From Pseudomonas argentinensis (GTDB taxonomy: Bacteria > Pseudomonadota > Gammaproteobacteria > Pseudomonadales > Pseudomonadaceae), in contig NZ_CP056087.1 in NCBI RefSeq assembly GCF_001839655.2, positions 868,001 through 932,000 on the forward strand: a DNA stretch of 64,000 nt, written 5' to 3'. Shown piece after piece: positions 8,962 to 18,524 of the stretch (position 1 is its first letter; the number at the start of each line of letters is the position of its first letter). The translations under genes were made by a program, and so were the position numbers. A model generated the notes under the pieces. That model saw only the letters and a list, made by a program, of their open reading frames with translations, searched no databases and was not told where the DNA came from.

Positions 8962-10008
8962 ATGGCGGATTCTTTCTCTCTGCGCGCGTTCGCTGCGCTG
9001 TTTGCCGTGCCCATTTTAATGACCGGTTGCAGCATCAATGGCAGCTATCCGGATAGTAACGCGTCCGATGCGGCCAAATTGCGCTTCATAAGCAATATGG
9101 AAAGCGCCACCTTGAACCTTTTCGACGCCGAGCATTGTGACGGGCGAACCACAGGTCTCCTCAACAACCTGTTTGTGGCCAATACCAAGCGTCGTGTCGA
9201 CATGCGCGCTGCCCCGCCGGAAGGGGCCAAGGCTTATTTGGAAATTCGCGTTGATCCAGGAAGAGATACGTTGCTGATGACCAATTCGGTCAGTACCGGC
9301 AGCGTATGTGGCAGTGCATTTAACTTTACGCCGCAAAGCGGTGCGGAATACGAACTGACGTTCAACCGTAGGGGTAGCCATTGTGTTTCCACGCTTGAAC
9401 GTCTGGATTATGTCCGAGGAGAGGTCTCCCGTACGGGTGTCATCCTGGTCAACAAGGGCCTGCCCAGTTGCGCGGGTAGCAATGCCTTGTTTCCGAAAGC
9501 CCCCGAAGGCGTGCCGGATACGCCTGAGCGCACAGCACTTATGGACCTCATTATCGAGGAAAGCGTCATCGAGAAGATGAAGCCTGCACCCTCGGATCCT
9601 ATACAGGCGGCTGGCAAGGATGAATTCATCGAGAAAGGCATCGCTGAGCGCAAAGCAAAGATTGACTTCACTCTGCCTGACGCCTACTGGGCCGAGTATC
9701 GCAACAGCCTGACGCGATTTGCTCAGGACGTTAATAGACAAAAAGAGCAGGCCCTGCAGCGGTACAAAGAGGGTTATCGGGTGGATCTACGTCAGCTGGA
9801 TACCGAGACATTGAAAGAGCTGGTTCCTGACAGTGAAACGGCTGACGCGAGCAAGTCGCTCGCACTCAATAACGGGATGCTGCAGTACTACGAGCGTGTT
9901 AGTAGGGACCTGCTCAAAGAGGCCCTGCGTGAGCACGTCAATCGGCTTGCTGATCTTGATCGTCGATACGCTGTGTGCGAGCGCTTCGCCAATTGCTGGA
10001 AGAATTGA
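8962..10008 (+). CDS. Lipoprotein of unknown function (348 aa)
   Basis: The N terminus has a hydrophobic core and a lipobox ending LMTG-C at about residue 22, so it should be lipid-anchored in the envelope. The first half (to about residue 170) is rich in beta-type sequence with four or more Cys residues (EHCDG, SVCGSAF, SHCVST, PSCAGS), suggesting an oxidised periplasmic domain. The second half (about 190-345) is charged and helical, with a repeated heptad look and a Cys pair near the end (VCERFANCW). I do not recognise the family. Codon use and composition are more AT-rich than those of flanking core genes. The next lipoprotein gene starts 37 bases after its stop. Confidence 0.7.
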   Translation: MADSFSLRAFAALFAVPILMTGCSINGSYPDSNASDAAKLRFISNMESATLNLFDAEHCDGRTTGLLNNLFVANTKRRVDMRAAPPEGAKAYLEIRVDPGRDTLLMTNSVSTGSVCGSAFNFTPQSGAEYELTFNRRGSHCVSTLERLDYVRGEVSRTGVILVNKGLPSCAGSNALFPKAPEGVPDTPERTALMDLIIEESVIEKMKPAPSDPIQAAGKDEFIEKGIAERKAKIDFTLPDAYWAEYRNSLTRFAQDVNRQKEQALQRYKEGYRVDLRQLDTETLKELVPDSETADASKSLALNNGMLQYYERVSRDLLKEALREHVNRLADLDRRYAVCERFANCWKN

Positions 10009-10045
10009 AGTTTTATCTTTTGCGCTCGAGCAGGTACTAGTCGCC

Positions 10046-10378
10046 ATGCGTCTACTGCTACTTATCCCCCTGCTGTGCCTGACCGGCTGCGCCATCACCA
10101 ATTACCAGGAAGTAGCGCCCGGTGAGTATCGGCTTACGGCTCACGGTAACATTTTCCAATCGAAAGAGACCTTGTTGAAGGCCATCGACAAGAAGGCGAG
10201 CAAGCGGTGTGGCGAGCGCGGATACACCCTGGCGGGACAGGGGGCGCTGAGTACCGCGCCGGTGGTGTCTTATTACAACGGCCAGCAGATCAATGCATCG
10301 GCAGTTCTGCTGACCGAAACCGCGCGCTGTGGTGGTTCCTCGCAGGCGCCTTCTGCTCCTCCAGCAGCAAGCAAGTAG
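10046..10378 (+). CDS. Small lipoprotein of unknown function (110 aa)
   Basis: A short gene encodes a lipoprotein signal peptide (MRLLLLIPLLCLTG) with the lipobox LTG-C, then a small domain containing KAIDKKASKRCGERGYTLAGQG. This resembles small envelope lipoproteins whose domain handles stress or outer-membrane functions, but no specific family is assigned. The start at 10046 is chosen because the signal peptide begins there; the open frame extends further upstream without conserved content. The tail is rich in Ser, Ala and Pro. It is probably co-transcribed with the larger lipoprotein gene 37 bases upstream. Confidence 0.7.
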   Translation: MRLLLLIPLLCLTGCAITNYQEVAPGEYRLTAHGNIFQSKETLLKAIDKKASKRCGERGYTLAGQGALSTAPVVSYYNGQQINASAVLLTETARCGGSSQAPSAPPAASK

Positions 10379-10446
10379 GCATAGAGCCACGTCAGCTCGG
10401 TTGCGCTGACCCCGGTGGGCGCCAGTGCTCTTTAGGTGAAACAGTT

Positions 10447-12315
10447 TTATTGCTGCTCCAGCACTCGACAGTAGAAGCGCCATTCCGCGTCCAGGGCATG
10501 GGCCAGGTTGCTGGCCTGGCGGAAGCCGTGGCGTTCGCCGGGATAGAAATGCGCCTCGGCTTCGATGCCATTGGCTGTCAGGGCGGCGAGCATGGCGCGG
10601 GTTTGTTCGGGAACCACCACGGTATCGAGCTCCCCCTGGAAGAAGATCACCGGCACCTCGATACGCTCGGCGTGCAGCAGCGGGGTGCGCTGGCGATAGC
10701 GTTCGGCGTCGCGCTGCGGGTCGCCGATCAGCCAGTCGAGGTAGTCGCCTTCGAACTTGTGGGTGACGCGGGCCAGGGCCAGTGGGTCGCTGACCCCATA
10801 CAGGCTGGCCCCGGCGCGGAACACGCCGCCATGCATCAGCGCGCAGAGGGTGGTGTAGCCGCCTGCGCTGCCACCGCGGATAAAGGCCCTGGCCGGGTCG
10901 ATCAGCTCGCGCTCGGCCAGGTGCGCGACCACCGCGCAGGCATCCTCGACGTCTACCACGCCCCAATTGTGCTCTAGCGCCTGGCGATATTCCCGGCCGT
11001 AGCCGGTGCTGCCGCGGTAATTGAGATCGGCGACGGCGAAGCCGCGCTGGGTCCAGTACTGGATGCGCGGGTCGAACACCGGGTGACAGGCCGAGGTCGG
11101 CCCACCGTGGATGAACACCAGCAGCGGCGGCCGGCTTTCGCCCTGTTGCGCGGGGTAGAAGAAGCCGCGGGCCTGGCCGTTGCCGCTGGCGTAATCCAGC
11201 GGCTGTGGTTGGCTGATCCGCTCGGGCGGCAGCGGCGAGCGCCCGCCGGCGAGTACCCTGACCTGGCCATCGTCACGACGGATCGCCAGCACGGCGGACG
11301 GAGCGAGCGGGTTGGCGGCGATGACGTAGAGGTGCTCGCGATCCACGGCCAGGCTGCGAAAGCGGCTGTAGGCGCTGGCGTAGTGCTGCAGGCTGCCATC
11401 CTCCCGGCGCATGCTCAGGCGGCTGTAGCCGTCCTCGAACCAACTGGCCAGGTAGCTTTCCGGGCCAAGGGGTATCCAGCTGCAGGCGCCGAGTTGCCAG
11501 GGGGCTCCGGCGTGATCGGCCGCGGCGGCGGGCAGTGCCTGCCAGGCGCCTTCGCGCTCGCCCCAGGGTTGCCAGAAACCGTTGCGGTCGGACAGGCAGT
11601 ACAGGCGGCCACTGGCGTCGAAGCCGGGCTGCTGAAGGGCCTGCTCCTCGCCCGTGTCGCCCGCCACGCAGCGTACTTCGCCCCAGCTGCCGTCGGCCTG
11701 CCGGCGGGCGTGGTAGAGATGCGTAGCCGTCCAGGGTTGGGCTGGTCGCTGCCACTGGATCCAGGCCAGCTGCCGGCCATCTTCGCTGAGCACCGGCGCG
11801 GCATAGAAGTCGGCGCCTTCGGCGAGCACGCTGCGGCCGCCTTCGCCTTCGCCTTCGCCTTCGCCTTCGCCTAGGCCGATGGCCACCAGTCGATGCTCGA
11901 CCCGCCCAGCGGTGTGGCTTTCCTCGACCGCGAGCACCTGCTCGCCGGCCTGCAGCAGATCGCCGTAGCGGCGCTCGCCCTGGGTCAGCGCGCGGGGCAT
12001 GCCGCCAGCCAGGGGCTGCAGGTAGAGCTGCTGGTCGGCGTCATTGACGAACACCAGGCTGTCGCGGCCCAGGCAGAAGGCGCCGCCGCCGTATTCGTAG
12101 ACCCGGCTGCGCACGCTGAAGCCGTCCGGGGTCAGGCATTGCGCAGCCGCCCCCCGCCATAACCACAGGCGGCAGCTGCCGTCCGCGGGGTCGAAGGCGT
12201 TCCATACCAGGCCGGCGGGGCCTGCCCGCAGCTCGGCGAAGTCGCCGGCGGCGGCTACCGCCTCGGCGGCGCTGAGGGGCTCAGCTCTTGGCGATGAGGC
12301 GTGAGTTTCGTTCAT
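10447..12315 (-). CDS. pqqH: S9-family serine peptidase of the PQQ cluster (PqqH/PqqM-like)
   Basis: This 622-residue prolyl-oligopeptidase-like enzyme lies directly after pqqE, as PqqH does in P. aeruginosa. An N-terminal beta-propeller-like part (to about residue 370) precedes an alpha/beta-hydrolase domain with oxyanion-region [10 protein letters not shown], nucleophile Ser483 in RGGSAGG, Asp564 in GELDT and His596 in GERHGF. The role is inferred to be peptide cleavage linked to PQQ maturation or a related substrate; it is not essential in all species. The start lies inside the end of pqqE (35-base overlap). The N-terminal part contains a Gly-Glu run encoded by a hexanucleotide repeat (11841-11870). 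Confidence 0.85.
   Translation of the reverse strand: MNETHASSPRAEPLSAAEAVAAAGDFAELRAGPAGLVWNAFDPADGSCRLWLWRGAAAQCLTPDGFSVRSRVYEYGGGAFCLGRDSLVFVNDADQQLYLQPLAGGMPRALTQGERRYGDLLQAGEQVLAVEESHTAGRVEHRLVAIGLGEGEGEGEGEGGRSVLAEGADFYAAPVLSEDGRQLAWIQWQRPAQPWTATHLYHARRQADGSWGEVRCVAGDTGEEQALQQPGFDASGRLYCLSDRNGFWQPWGEREGAWQALPAAAADHAGAPWQLGACSWIPLGPESYLASWFEDGYSRLSMRREDGSLQHYASAYSRFRSLAVDREHLYVIAANPLAPSAVLAIRRDDGQVRVLAGGRSPLPPERISQPQPLDYASGNGQARGFFYPAQQGESRPPLLVFIHGGPTSACHPVFDPRIQYWTQRGFAVADLNYRGSTGYGREYRQALEHNWGVVDVEDACAVVAHLAERELIDPARAFIRGGSAGGYTTLCALMHGGVFRAGASLYGVSDPLALARVTHKFEGDYLDWLIGDPQRDAERYRQRTPLLHAERIEVPVIFFQGELDTVVVPEQTRAMLAALTANGIEAEAHFYPGERHGFRQASNLAHALDAEWRFYCRVLEQQ
11841..11870. repeat. 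Hexanucleotide microsatellite (five CTTCGC units) inside pqqH
   Basis: Five perfect copies of CTTCGC on the plus strand read as alternating Gly-Glu codons in pqqH. Because the unit is six bases, changes in copy number would keep the frame and only alter the length of the Gly-Glu stretch. It lies in a loop-like part of the N-terminal propeller-type domain. Confidence 0.9.
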
Positions 12316-13429
12316 TGCGAAAGGCCAGGTCGGTGATGGATTGGCTGGCGTGCTCGGCTTGCGCGCGGGCTGCGAGGATCACGCCGTGACGGTCGGACTT
12401 GCTGCACACCGGGTCGGCATTGCTGGCATCGCCGGTGAGCATGAAGGCCTGGCAGCGGCAGCCGCCAAAGTCCTTCTCCTTTTCATCGCAGGAGCGGCAC
12501 GGCTCGGGCATCCAGGCAAAGCCGCGAAAACGGTTGAAGCCGAACGAGTCGTACCAGATGTGCTGCAGGCTGTGCTCGCGCACATTGGGAAAGGCGATGG
12601 GCAGTTGGCGCGCGCCATGGCAGGGCAGGGCGGTGCCGTCCGGGGTAACGGTCAGGAAGATACTGCCCCAGCCGTTCATGCAGGCCTTGGGGCGCTCTTC
12701 ATAGTAGTCCGGCGTGACGAAGATCAGCTTGCACGGGTTGCCTGCGGCCTTGAGGCGCTCACGGTAGTCGTTGGTGACGCGTTCGGCGCGCTGCAGCTGC
12801 TCGCGGGTGGGCAGCAGGCCGGCGCGGTTGAGCTGCGCCCAGCCGTAGAATTGGCAGGTGGCCAGTTCCACGAAGTCCGCTTCGAGGGCAAGGCACAGCT
12901 CGATGATACGGTCGGTGCGGTCGATGTTGTGGCGGTGGGTGACGAAGTTCAGCACCATCGGGTAGCCGTGGGCCTTGACCGCGCGGGCCATCTCCAGCTT
13001 CTGGGCGAAGGCTTTCTTCGAGCCGGCCAGCAGGTTGTTGACCTGCTCGTCGCTGGCCTGGAAGCTGATCTGGATATGATCCAGGCCGGCCTGTTTGAAG
13101 GCGGCGATCTTCTGCTCGGTCAGGCCGATGCCGGAGGTGATCAGGTTGGTGTAGTAGCCGAGCCGGCGTGCTTCGCCGATCAACTCGGCGAGGTCCTGGC
13201 GCACCAAGGGCTCGCCACCGGAAAAGCCGATCTGCGCGGCGCCCATTTGCCGCGCCTCGGCCATCACCTTGAACCACTGCGCGGTGCTCAGCTCCTGGCC
13301 CTGCCTGGCGAAGTCCAGCGGGTTGGAGCAGTACGGGCACTGCAGCGGGCAGCGGTAGGTAAGTTCGGCGAGCAGCCACAGGGGCAGGCCGACCGGCACC
13401 TCAGGCGAGGCTGATCCAGTGCTCGGCAC
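12281..13429 (-). CDS. pqqE: PQQ biosynthesis radical SAM enzyme PqqE
   Basis: PqqE makes the carbon-carbon bond between the conserved Glu and Tyr side chains of PqqA, the first chemical step toward pyrroloquinoline quinone. The 382-residue sequence has the radical SAM cluster motif C27-x3-C31-x2-C34, the glycine-rich [13 protein letters not shown] block for SAM binding, and a Cys-rich SPASM-type C-terminal region ([25 protein letters not shown]). Its start overlaps pqqD by 29 bases, in line with the need for the PqqD chaperone, and its end overlaps the peptidase gene. Confidence 0.97.
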   Translation of the reverse strand: MPSTGSASPEVPVGLPLWLLAELTYRCPLQCPYCSNPLDFARQGQELSTAQWFKVMAEARQMGAAQIGFSGGEPLVRQDLAELIGEARRLGYYTNLITSGIGLTEQKIAAFKQAGLDHIQISFQASDEQVNNLLAGSKKAFAQKLEMARAVKAHGYPMVLNFVTHRHNIDRTDRIIELCLALEADFVELATCQFYGWAQLNRAGLLPTREQLQRAERVTNDYRERLKAAGNPCKLIFVTPDYYEERPKACMNGWGSIFLTVTPDGTALPCHGARQLPIAFPNVREHSLQHIWYDSFGFNRFRGFAWMPEPCRSCDEKEKDFGGCRCQAFMLTGDASNADPVCSKSDRHGVILAARAQAEHASQSITDLAFRNERNSRLIAKS

Positions 13430-13676
13430 GGGCCACCTCCATGAATTGATCGATGTCGTCGCCGACTTCCGGCGCGTCGGGGAACTGACGTTGCAGCTGC
13501 TCGATGATGGCCGCCACGCTGCGCTGGCCGTCGATCAGCCCGCCGATCAGGCCGGCGCTGTCGTTGAGCTTGATCATGCCCTCGGGGTACAGCAGCACAT
13601 GGCCCTGCTGGGCCGGCTCGTACTGGAAGCGGTAGCCCGGGCGCCAGCTGGGCACGCGGTTGCGGTCGAAACTCAT
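13401..13676 (-). CDS. pqqD: PQQ biosynthesis peptide chaperone PqqD
   Basis: PqqD is the RiPP recognition protein that binds the PqqA precursor and presents it to PqqE. The 91-residue product has the family N terminus ([20 protein letters not shown]), the [15 protein letters not shown] strand region and the helical C terminus with [12 protein letters not shown]. The start at 13676 overlaps the pqqC stop by four bases (ATGA), which fixes it against longer in-frame options upstream. Confidence 0.95.
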   Translation of the reverse strand: MSFDRNRVPSWRPGYRFQYEPAQQGHVLLYPEGMIKLNDSAGLIGGLIDGQRSVAAIIEQLQRQFPDAPEVGDDIDQFMEVARAEHWISLA

Positions 13677-14428
13677 GGGGCGATTCCCTTGTGCCAGACC
13701 CGTTCCGGGGTCACGGTGTGATAGGGCGGGCGGTTCAGCTCGTAGGCCATGCTCATGGCATCGAGCATGCTCCACAGGATATCCAGCTTGAACTGGAGGA
13801 TTTCCAGCATGCGCTGCTGGCCGGCGTGGGTGGTGTAGTGGCGCAGGGTGATGGCCAGGCCATGCTCGACGTCGCGCCGGGCCTGGCCGAGGCGGGTGCG
13901 GAAGTACTGGTAGCCGGCCGGGTCGATCCACGGATAGTGCTGCGGCCAGCTGTCCAGGCGCGACTGATGGATCTGCGGGGCGAACAATTCGGTCAGCGAG
14001 CTGCTGGCGGCTTCCTGCCAGCTGGCGCGACGGGCGAAGTTGACGTAGGCGTCCACGGCAAAGCGCACGCCGGGCAGCACCAGCTCCTGGGAGCGCAGCT
14101 GATCCGGGTCGAGGCCCACCGCCTGGCCCAGGCGCAGCCAGGCCTCGATGCCGCCGTCCTCGCCGGGGGCGCCGTCATGATCGAGCAGGCGCTGGATCCA
14201 CTCGCGGCGTACCTCGCGATCCGGGCAGTTGGCCAGGATCGCGGCGTCCTTCAGCGGGATGTTGACCTGGTAGTAGAAGCGGTTGGCCACCCAGCCCTGG
14301 ATCTGCTCGCGGCTCGCACGGCCTTCGTACATCGCCACGTGGTAGGGGTGGTGAATGTGGTAGTAGGCGCCCTTGGCGCGCAGGGCCTGTTCGAATTCGC
14401 TGGGGGACATCGCTAGCGCGTCGCTCAT
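13673..14428 (-). CDS. pqqC: Pyrroloquinoline-quinone synthase PqqC
   Basis: PqqC is a cofactor-free oxidase that carries out the last ring closure and eight-electron oxidation to PQQ. The 251 residues match the family size (about 250) and contain the all-helical TENA/heme-oxygenase-like fold markers [15 protein letters not shown], a [17 protein letters not shown] block and [20 protein letters not shown]. The His and Arg residues of these blocks line the active site in known PqqC. It sits between pqqB (nine bases upstream) and pqqD (overlapping). Confidence 0.97.
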   Translation of the reverse strand: MSDALAMSPSEFEQALRAKGAYYHIHHPYHVAMYEGRASREQIQGWVANRFYYQVNIPLKDAAILANCPDREVRREWIQRLLDHDGAPGEDGGIEAWLRLGQAVGLDPDQLRSQELVLPGVRFAVDAYVNFARRASWQEAASSSLTELFAPQIHQSRLDSWPQHYPWIDPAGYQYFRTRLGQARRDVEHGLAITLRHYTTHAGQQRMLEILQFKLDILWSMLDAMSMAYELNRPPYHTVTPERVWHKGIAP

Positions 14429-14437
14429 GGGGGCTCC

Positions 14438-15349
14438 TTACAGCTCGATGCTCATGCCGTCATAGGCGACTTCCACGCCGCGGCGCTGGACCTCGGCCCG
14501 TTCCGGCGAATCCTCGTCGAGGATCGGATTGGTGTTGTTGATATGGATAAGCACCTTGCGCTGGCGCGGCAAGCCGTCGAGCACCTCGAGCATGCCGCCC
14601 GGGCCGTTCTGCGCCAGGTGGCCCATCTCTCGACCCGTGCGGGTGCCGACGCCGCGGCGCTGCATTTCGTCGTCTTCCCACAGCGTGCCGTCGACCAGCA
14701 GGCAATCGGCGCCTTGCATCATGCGCAGCAGCTCGTCGTCGACCTGGCCGAGGCCTGGGGCGTAGAACAGCGTGCCGCCGGTACGGGTGTCCTCGACCAG
14801 CAGGCCCAGGTTGTCACCGGGGTGCGGGTCGAAGCGGTGCGGCGAATAGGGTGGCGCGGCGCTGCGCAGGGCAAAGGGGGTGAAGCTGAGGTTGGGGCAC
14901 GCGTCGATCACGAAGCTGCCTTCGAGGGCGATGCGGTTCCATGCCAGCCCGCCGTTCCAGTGGCTGAGCATGTTGAACAGCGGAAAACCGCTGCTCAGAT
15001 CCTGATGGACCATGTCGGTACACCACACCTGGTGCGGGCAGCCTTCGCGCAGGCTGAGCAGACCGGTGGTGTGATCGATCTGGCTGTCGAGCAGCACGAT
15101 GGCATCGATACCGGTATCACGCAGCGCACGGGCCGGCTGCATCGGCGCGAAGGCCTGCAGCTGGGCGCGGATATCCGGTGAGGCGTTGCACAGGATCCAG
15201 TGCTCGCCGTCATCGGACAGGGCGATCGACGACTGGGTACGCGCGGTGGCGCGCAGGGTGCCATCGCGATAGCCCTTGCAGTTCACGCAGTTGCAGTTCC
15301 ACTGGGGAAAGCCGCCACCAGCCGCGGAACCGAGAATCTGGATGTACAT
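14438..15349 (-). CDS. pqqB: PQQ biosynthesis protein PqqB (metallo-beta-lactamase fold)
   Basis: PqqB is a metallo-beta-lactamase-fold protein of the PQQ pathway, proposed to hydroxylate the crosslinked Glu-Tyr intermediate. The 303-residue protein shows [15 protein letters not shown] with the Cys pair of the NCNCVNC block, [15 protein letters not shown], and a C-terminal [16 protein letters not shown] that places metal-binding His and Asp residues. Gene order follows pqqA after a 64-base gap holding a perfect hairpin, so it is translated from its own initiation site. Confidence 0.96.
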   Translation of the reverse strand: MYIQILGSAAGGGFPQWNCNCVNCKGYRDGTLRATARTQSSIALSDDGEHWILCNASPDIRAQLQAFAPMQPARALRDTGIDAIVLLDSQIDHTTGLLSLREGCPHQVWCTDMVHQDLSSGFPLFNMLSHWNGGLAWNRIALEGSFVIDACPNLSFTPFALRSAAPPYSPHRFDPHPGDNLGLLVEDTRTGGTLFYAPGLGQVDDELLRMMQGADCLLVDGTLWEDDEMQRRGVGTRTGREMGHLAQNGPGGMLEVLDGLPRQRKVLIHINNTNPILDEDSPERAEVQRRGVEVAYDGMSIEL

Positions 15350-15374
15350 GGTTACTTCCTGTCCTGAAAACGAT

Positions 15375-15398
15375 GACGCCCCGGCATGCCGGGGCGTC
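15375..15398 (-). promoter_or_regulatory. Perfect hairpin between pqqA and pqqB (possible attenuator)
   Basis: A 10-base stem with a CATG loop, GACGCCCCGG pairing with CCGGGGCGTC, lies between the pqqA stop and the pqqB start. Read on the minus strand it is followed by ATCGTTTTC, a weak T tract. A terminator-like or 3'-end-protecting stem here would give more pqqA transcript, needed in excess as the precursor peptide, than pqqB-E transcript. This role is inference; the inverted repeat itself is directly visible. Confidence 0.7.
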
Positions 15399-15413
15399 GC
15401 ATCACTGGGTCGC

Positions 15414-15485
15414 TCAGCGGTTGGCGAAGTACATGGTGACTTCGAAACCGATGCGCAGGTCAGTGTAAGCAGGCTTGGTCCACAT
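15414..15485 (-). CDS. pqqA: PQQ precursor peptide PqqA
   Basis: This 23-residue ribosomal precursor peptide supplies the atoms of PQQ. The sequence begins [14 protein letters not shown] and has the required E15-V-T-M-Y19 core, whose Glu and Tyr side chains are crosslinked by PqqE. The ATG is preceded by AAGGAG at good distance. It is the first gene of pqqABCDE-pqqH. The 189-base gap to pqqF upstream probably holds the main pqqA promoter; no clear -35/-10 pair could be picked out there. Confidence 0.98.
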
Positions 15486-15674
15486 GGCGTTGCTCCTTCC
15501 GGTTGGGTGCCGAGACACAGGTCAGGGCATGCAGGCTGGCGCCGCCTGGCCTTGTTCCTTGCGGATCGGGTTGGCGGGCTCCGGCTCCTTATTGGGCGTC
15601 ATCCGCCCCGGGAGGTTCCACCTGACGAAGGTTGCAGGATCTTGCTGGCGCCTGTGGTCCGAGCAACTGACGGC

Positions 15675-18002
15675 TCAGGATGCCCGCACCCACGGCCAGC
15701 GGTCGGGCGCCGTGGCCTGGTTGGCCAGGCACAGCCAGCCGTGACGGGCATCGATCACCTGATGCAGCAAGGCGTCGAGGTGCTGCTGACCGACCTCGAG
15801 GATGGCACCCCGCAGCCGGGGTAATGCCGGTTCCTCGCCAGCCAGCCAGGTCTGCCAGATCCAGTCGGCCACCTCGGCATTGCTCATGGCCGGCTCATCG
15901 AACTGCTCGGCCAGTTGCTGGCGGGCCAGCGGGTCGAGACGCACGCCCTCGCCAAGCAGCGTCAGCAGGTGGTCGAGCAGTTCTCCATGGCCGGTGTGCG
16001 GGGATTGCACGCCGAACAGCAGCCCGCCATAACCGGCGATCTGGCGGAAGCCGCTGAACACCGCATAGCCGAGCTGCAACTCGACACGCAGTCGCTGGTA
16101 CACCGGCCCCTGCAGCAGGTGCCCGAGCAGGCGGCCGGTGGCCTGTAGCTCTGGTGGCAGCGGGCAGAACAGCAGCAGCGCGGCTTGCTCGCCGGGCGTG
16201 CCCACCGACAGCCAGCGCCGCTCTGCCGGGTACGGTTCACTGTGCAGGGTGTGCGCCTGACCCATGATGCCGTGCAGCGCGGCCCCGAGCGTGCCGTGGC
16301 GGGCTTCGTCGAAGCCGATGGCCAGGCCCTGCCGGCGGGCCTGCTGCCAGAGCCCGTCGAGCAGCGCCTGGTCGAGGCTGCAGGCGGGTTGTGGGGTCGC
16401 TTCACTGGCCTGCAACGCCCCTGGCAGTGCCTCCAGCAGGGCGCGGATCGGCATCGCGGCGGGCCGTTCTTCGGCCCTGGCGTACCAATCTTCAGGATCC
16501 GGGTGGCCCAGCCGCTGCAGGGCTTCACCGCTGGCGCGGATCACCGCATCCGGCGGGCCGCTGATCTGCAACTGCCAATACTCGCCAGCAGCGGTGAAAG
16601 CCAGATGCACCGCTGCCTGTTCGGCACGTTCGCGCAAGGTGCCAAGGGCCCGTTCGGCGATCACCTGGAAGTGCTGGCGCAGCGGCGAGCCGATCTGCCA
16701 GCGCAGGTAGAGCGCGGCGAATTGTCGGCAGGCCGGCAGGCTGCTGTCGATGACCAGCCCGGCGGGCAGCGGCGCATGGGGCGCGGCCGGCTTGGTCAGT
16801 AGCGGCTCGCCCGCCGGCAGGTGCCAGCTGCCGAGGTCGCCCCGCGGCAGATCGTCGAGTAGCGCGTCCAGCGCTTCCAGGCCCTGCCGATCGAGTTCCT
16901 GCAGGGGCTGCCCGGCGCTGTCGCGGCGCGCCAGTTGCAGGGCGCTGGCAGCCTGGGCGCAGTGCCGTTGCCGCTGGCCGAAGGCGCTGTTGAGGCGCTG
17001 GGGATCCTGCTGGCGGATGAAACCCAGCCAGCCATGCAGCAGGGCCTGCGCCTGGTTCGCGCAGGCCGAGGGCGTCAGGTGCAGCTGGATGTGCCAAAGC
17101 AATTGGCCGGCATGGGCATACAGCGGCTGGGACGAGCAGGCCTGCAGCCAGCCGCGCCGCCGCAGCTCGGCCAGCCAGCCGCCCGGTCGGCTGTCACGCA
17201 GGAGGCTGAGCAGCAGGTCCAGCGCCTGCAGTGCCCCCACCGGCAGGGCCTCGTGGGCGAACAGCAGGTCGCCGTGGGGCGCGCTGCCCGCGCGCAGGCG
17301 CAGCGGGCCGTCGAGCAGGGGCCCAGGCGCACCCCGCGGCTGGCGGCTGCCGGGGGCGAAAAGCGCCACGTGGCGGCGCCCCAGCTGCTCCAGCTCGGCC
17401 AGCGATTGGGGCCCGGCGAGGCTCAGGGTGATCTGCCCGGCCTGGTAGAAGCGCTGGTGGTAAGCCTGCAGGGCCTGCTGGAACGCGGCCGCCTGCAGCG
17501 GCAGGCTGTAGCGATTGCCGGCCTGGAAGCCACTCAGCGGATGGCGGGGCGAGACCGCCTGCAGCAGGGCGAAGCGCCGTTGTGCTTGCGGGTCCCGTGA
17601 CCAGGCGATGAACTCGGCGTGGATCACGTCACGCTCGCGGCGCTGGCGCTCGAGGTCCAGTAACGGCGCGGCGAGCATGTCGCACAGTCGCAACAGCGCG
17701 CCATCCAGGGCGCCAGGCGGCACCTCGCAGAAGAAATCGGTGTGCCGCTCCGCGGTACTGGCGTTGACCTCACCGCCCAGGCGCTGGACGTGGCGCATCA
17801 GGCCGTCTTCCAGCGGGAAGCGTGCGGTGCCGAGGAACAGCAGGTGCTCCAGGAAATGCGCCAGCCCCGGCCAGCGCGCCGGCGCGTCGTGGCTGCCGGC
17901 ATGGATGCGCAGGGCCGCGGCGCTGCGCTTGAGGTGCGGCGCGTGGCGCAGGTTCAACTGCAGGCCATTGGCGAGGGTGAGGTGGCGGGTGGTGCGGGGC
18001 AT
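15675..18002 (-). CDS. pqqF: PQQ biosynthesis M16 peptidase PqqF
   Basis: PqqF is an insulinase-family zinc protease that, with a partner in some bacteria, cleaves the modified PqqA peptide to release the crosslinked Glu-Tyr unit. The 775-residue protein has the inverted zinc motif HFLEH (H49, E52, H53) and a downstream acidic region near ERDVIHAEF that should provide the third ligand. The length and single N-terminal active domain match pseudomonad PqqF. It is upstream of pqqA in the same orientation, separated by 189 bases, and may have its own promoter in the region after 18002. Confidence 0.93.
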   Translation of the reverse strand: MPRTTRHLTLANGLQLNLRHAPHLKRSAAALRIHAGSHDAPARWPGLAHFLEHLLFLGTARFPLEDGLMRHVQRLGGEVNASTAERHTDFFCEVPPGALDGALLRLCDMLAAPLLDLERQRRERDVIHAEFIAWSRDPQAQRRFALLQAVSPRHPLSGFQAGNRYSLPLQAAAFQQALQAYHQRFYQAGQITLSLAGPQSLAELEQLGRRHVALFAPGSRQPRGAPGPLLDGPLRLRAGSAPHGDLLFAHEALPVGALQALDLLLSLLRDSRPGGWLAELRRRGWLQACSSQPLYAHAGQLLWHIQLHLTPSACANQAQALLHGWLGFIRQQDPQRLNSAFGQRQRHCAQAASALQLARRDSAGQPLQELDRQGLEALDALLDDLPRGDLGSWHLPAGEPLLTKPAAPHAPLPAGLVIDSSLPACRQFAALYLRWQIGSPLRQHFQVIAERALGTLRERAEQAAVHLAFTAAGEYWQLQISGPPDAVIRASGEALQRLGHPDPEDWYARAEERPAAMPIRALLEALPGALQASEATPQPACSLDQALLDGLWQQARRQGLAIGFDEARHGTLGAALHGIMGQAHTLHSEPYPAERRWLSVGTPGEQAALLLFCPLPPELQATGRLLGHLLQGPVYQRLRVELQLGYAVFSGFRQIAGYGGLLFGVQSPHTGHGELLDHLLTLLGEGVRLDPLARQQLAEQFDEPAMSNAEVADWIWQTWLAGEEPALPRLRGAILEVGQQHLDALLHQVIDARHGWLCLANQATAPDRWPWVRAS

Positions 18003-18524
18003 GGGGTCTCCATTGTCCTGGCCGTCAGCCTAGCAGACCGCCGAAAGCCCATCGGCGTTGCACCTGCTGGGTAGATGTAGACACGGATCTGGCCATGGAT
18101 TTCGCGAATAAAGCTGATCCGCCCTTTGACGCCTGCGCCCAGCCCTGAACCCGGCCAGAGGGAAAGGGGACGGATGCTGATAAGCCCCCAAAACAGGCTA
18201 TGAAAAATCAGCTGGATAACCTGAATAAGCCTGCAAGGCATATCCCCAAACACTTCCCACGACCCGTGGCAAGTCACCTGAGCGCCCTTATGAGCAACGT
18301 CAGTGCCTGATGCATGGGCACCAGGCTTGGACAGAGCTATGCCCAGCAGGGCTTACACCAAGCATTAGATCAACCCGGGTGGATCGCTGGGCTTTTTTCA
18401 GTGTGAGCGCCGAGTGCGCTATGCGGGCTCATTGACTATTGTGTGGTTAGGCTTTCATTGGTTCTGATTTGAATCTTATTTGTCAGTGCGGATGCTCCGC
18501 TCGCTTTTTGCCATCGAGAACCCT
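18003..18524. other. Long noncoding or degenerate stretch upstream of pqqF
   Basis: About 520 bases without a confident gene and clearly more AT-rich than flanking genes. A minus-strand open frame from 18277 runs into the pqqF start region and encodes an unconvincing peptide with an RISFIREIHGQIRVYIYPAG segment; it may be a remnant gene end. An imperfect long-range pair GCCCAGC (18341-18347) / GCTGGGC (18386-18392), followed by six T, is a possible terminator reading plus, but its loop is 38 bases. Promoters for pqqF (minus) and the carbonic anhydrase gene (plus) should lie here; I see no clear boxes. Confidence 0.35.

Noticed and set aside
18341..18398. GCCCAGC...GCTGGGC followed by TTTTTT as a terminator
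   Set aside because: The loop is 38 bases and the stem only seven, so it is too weak to annotate as a terminator.
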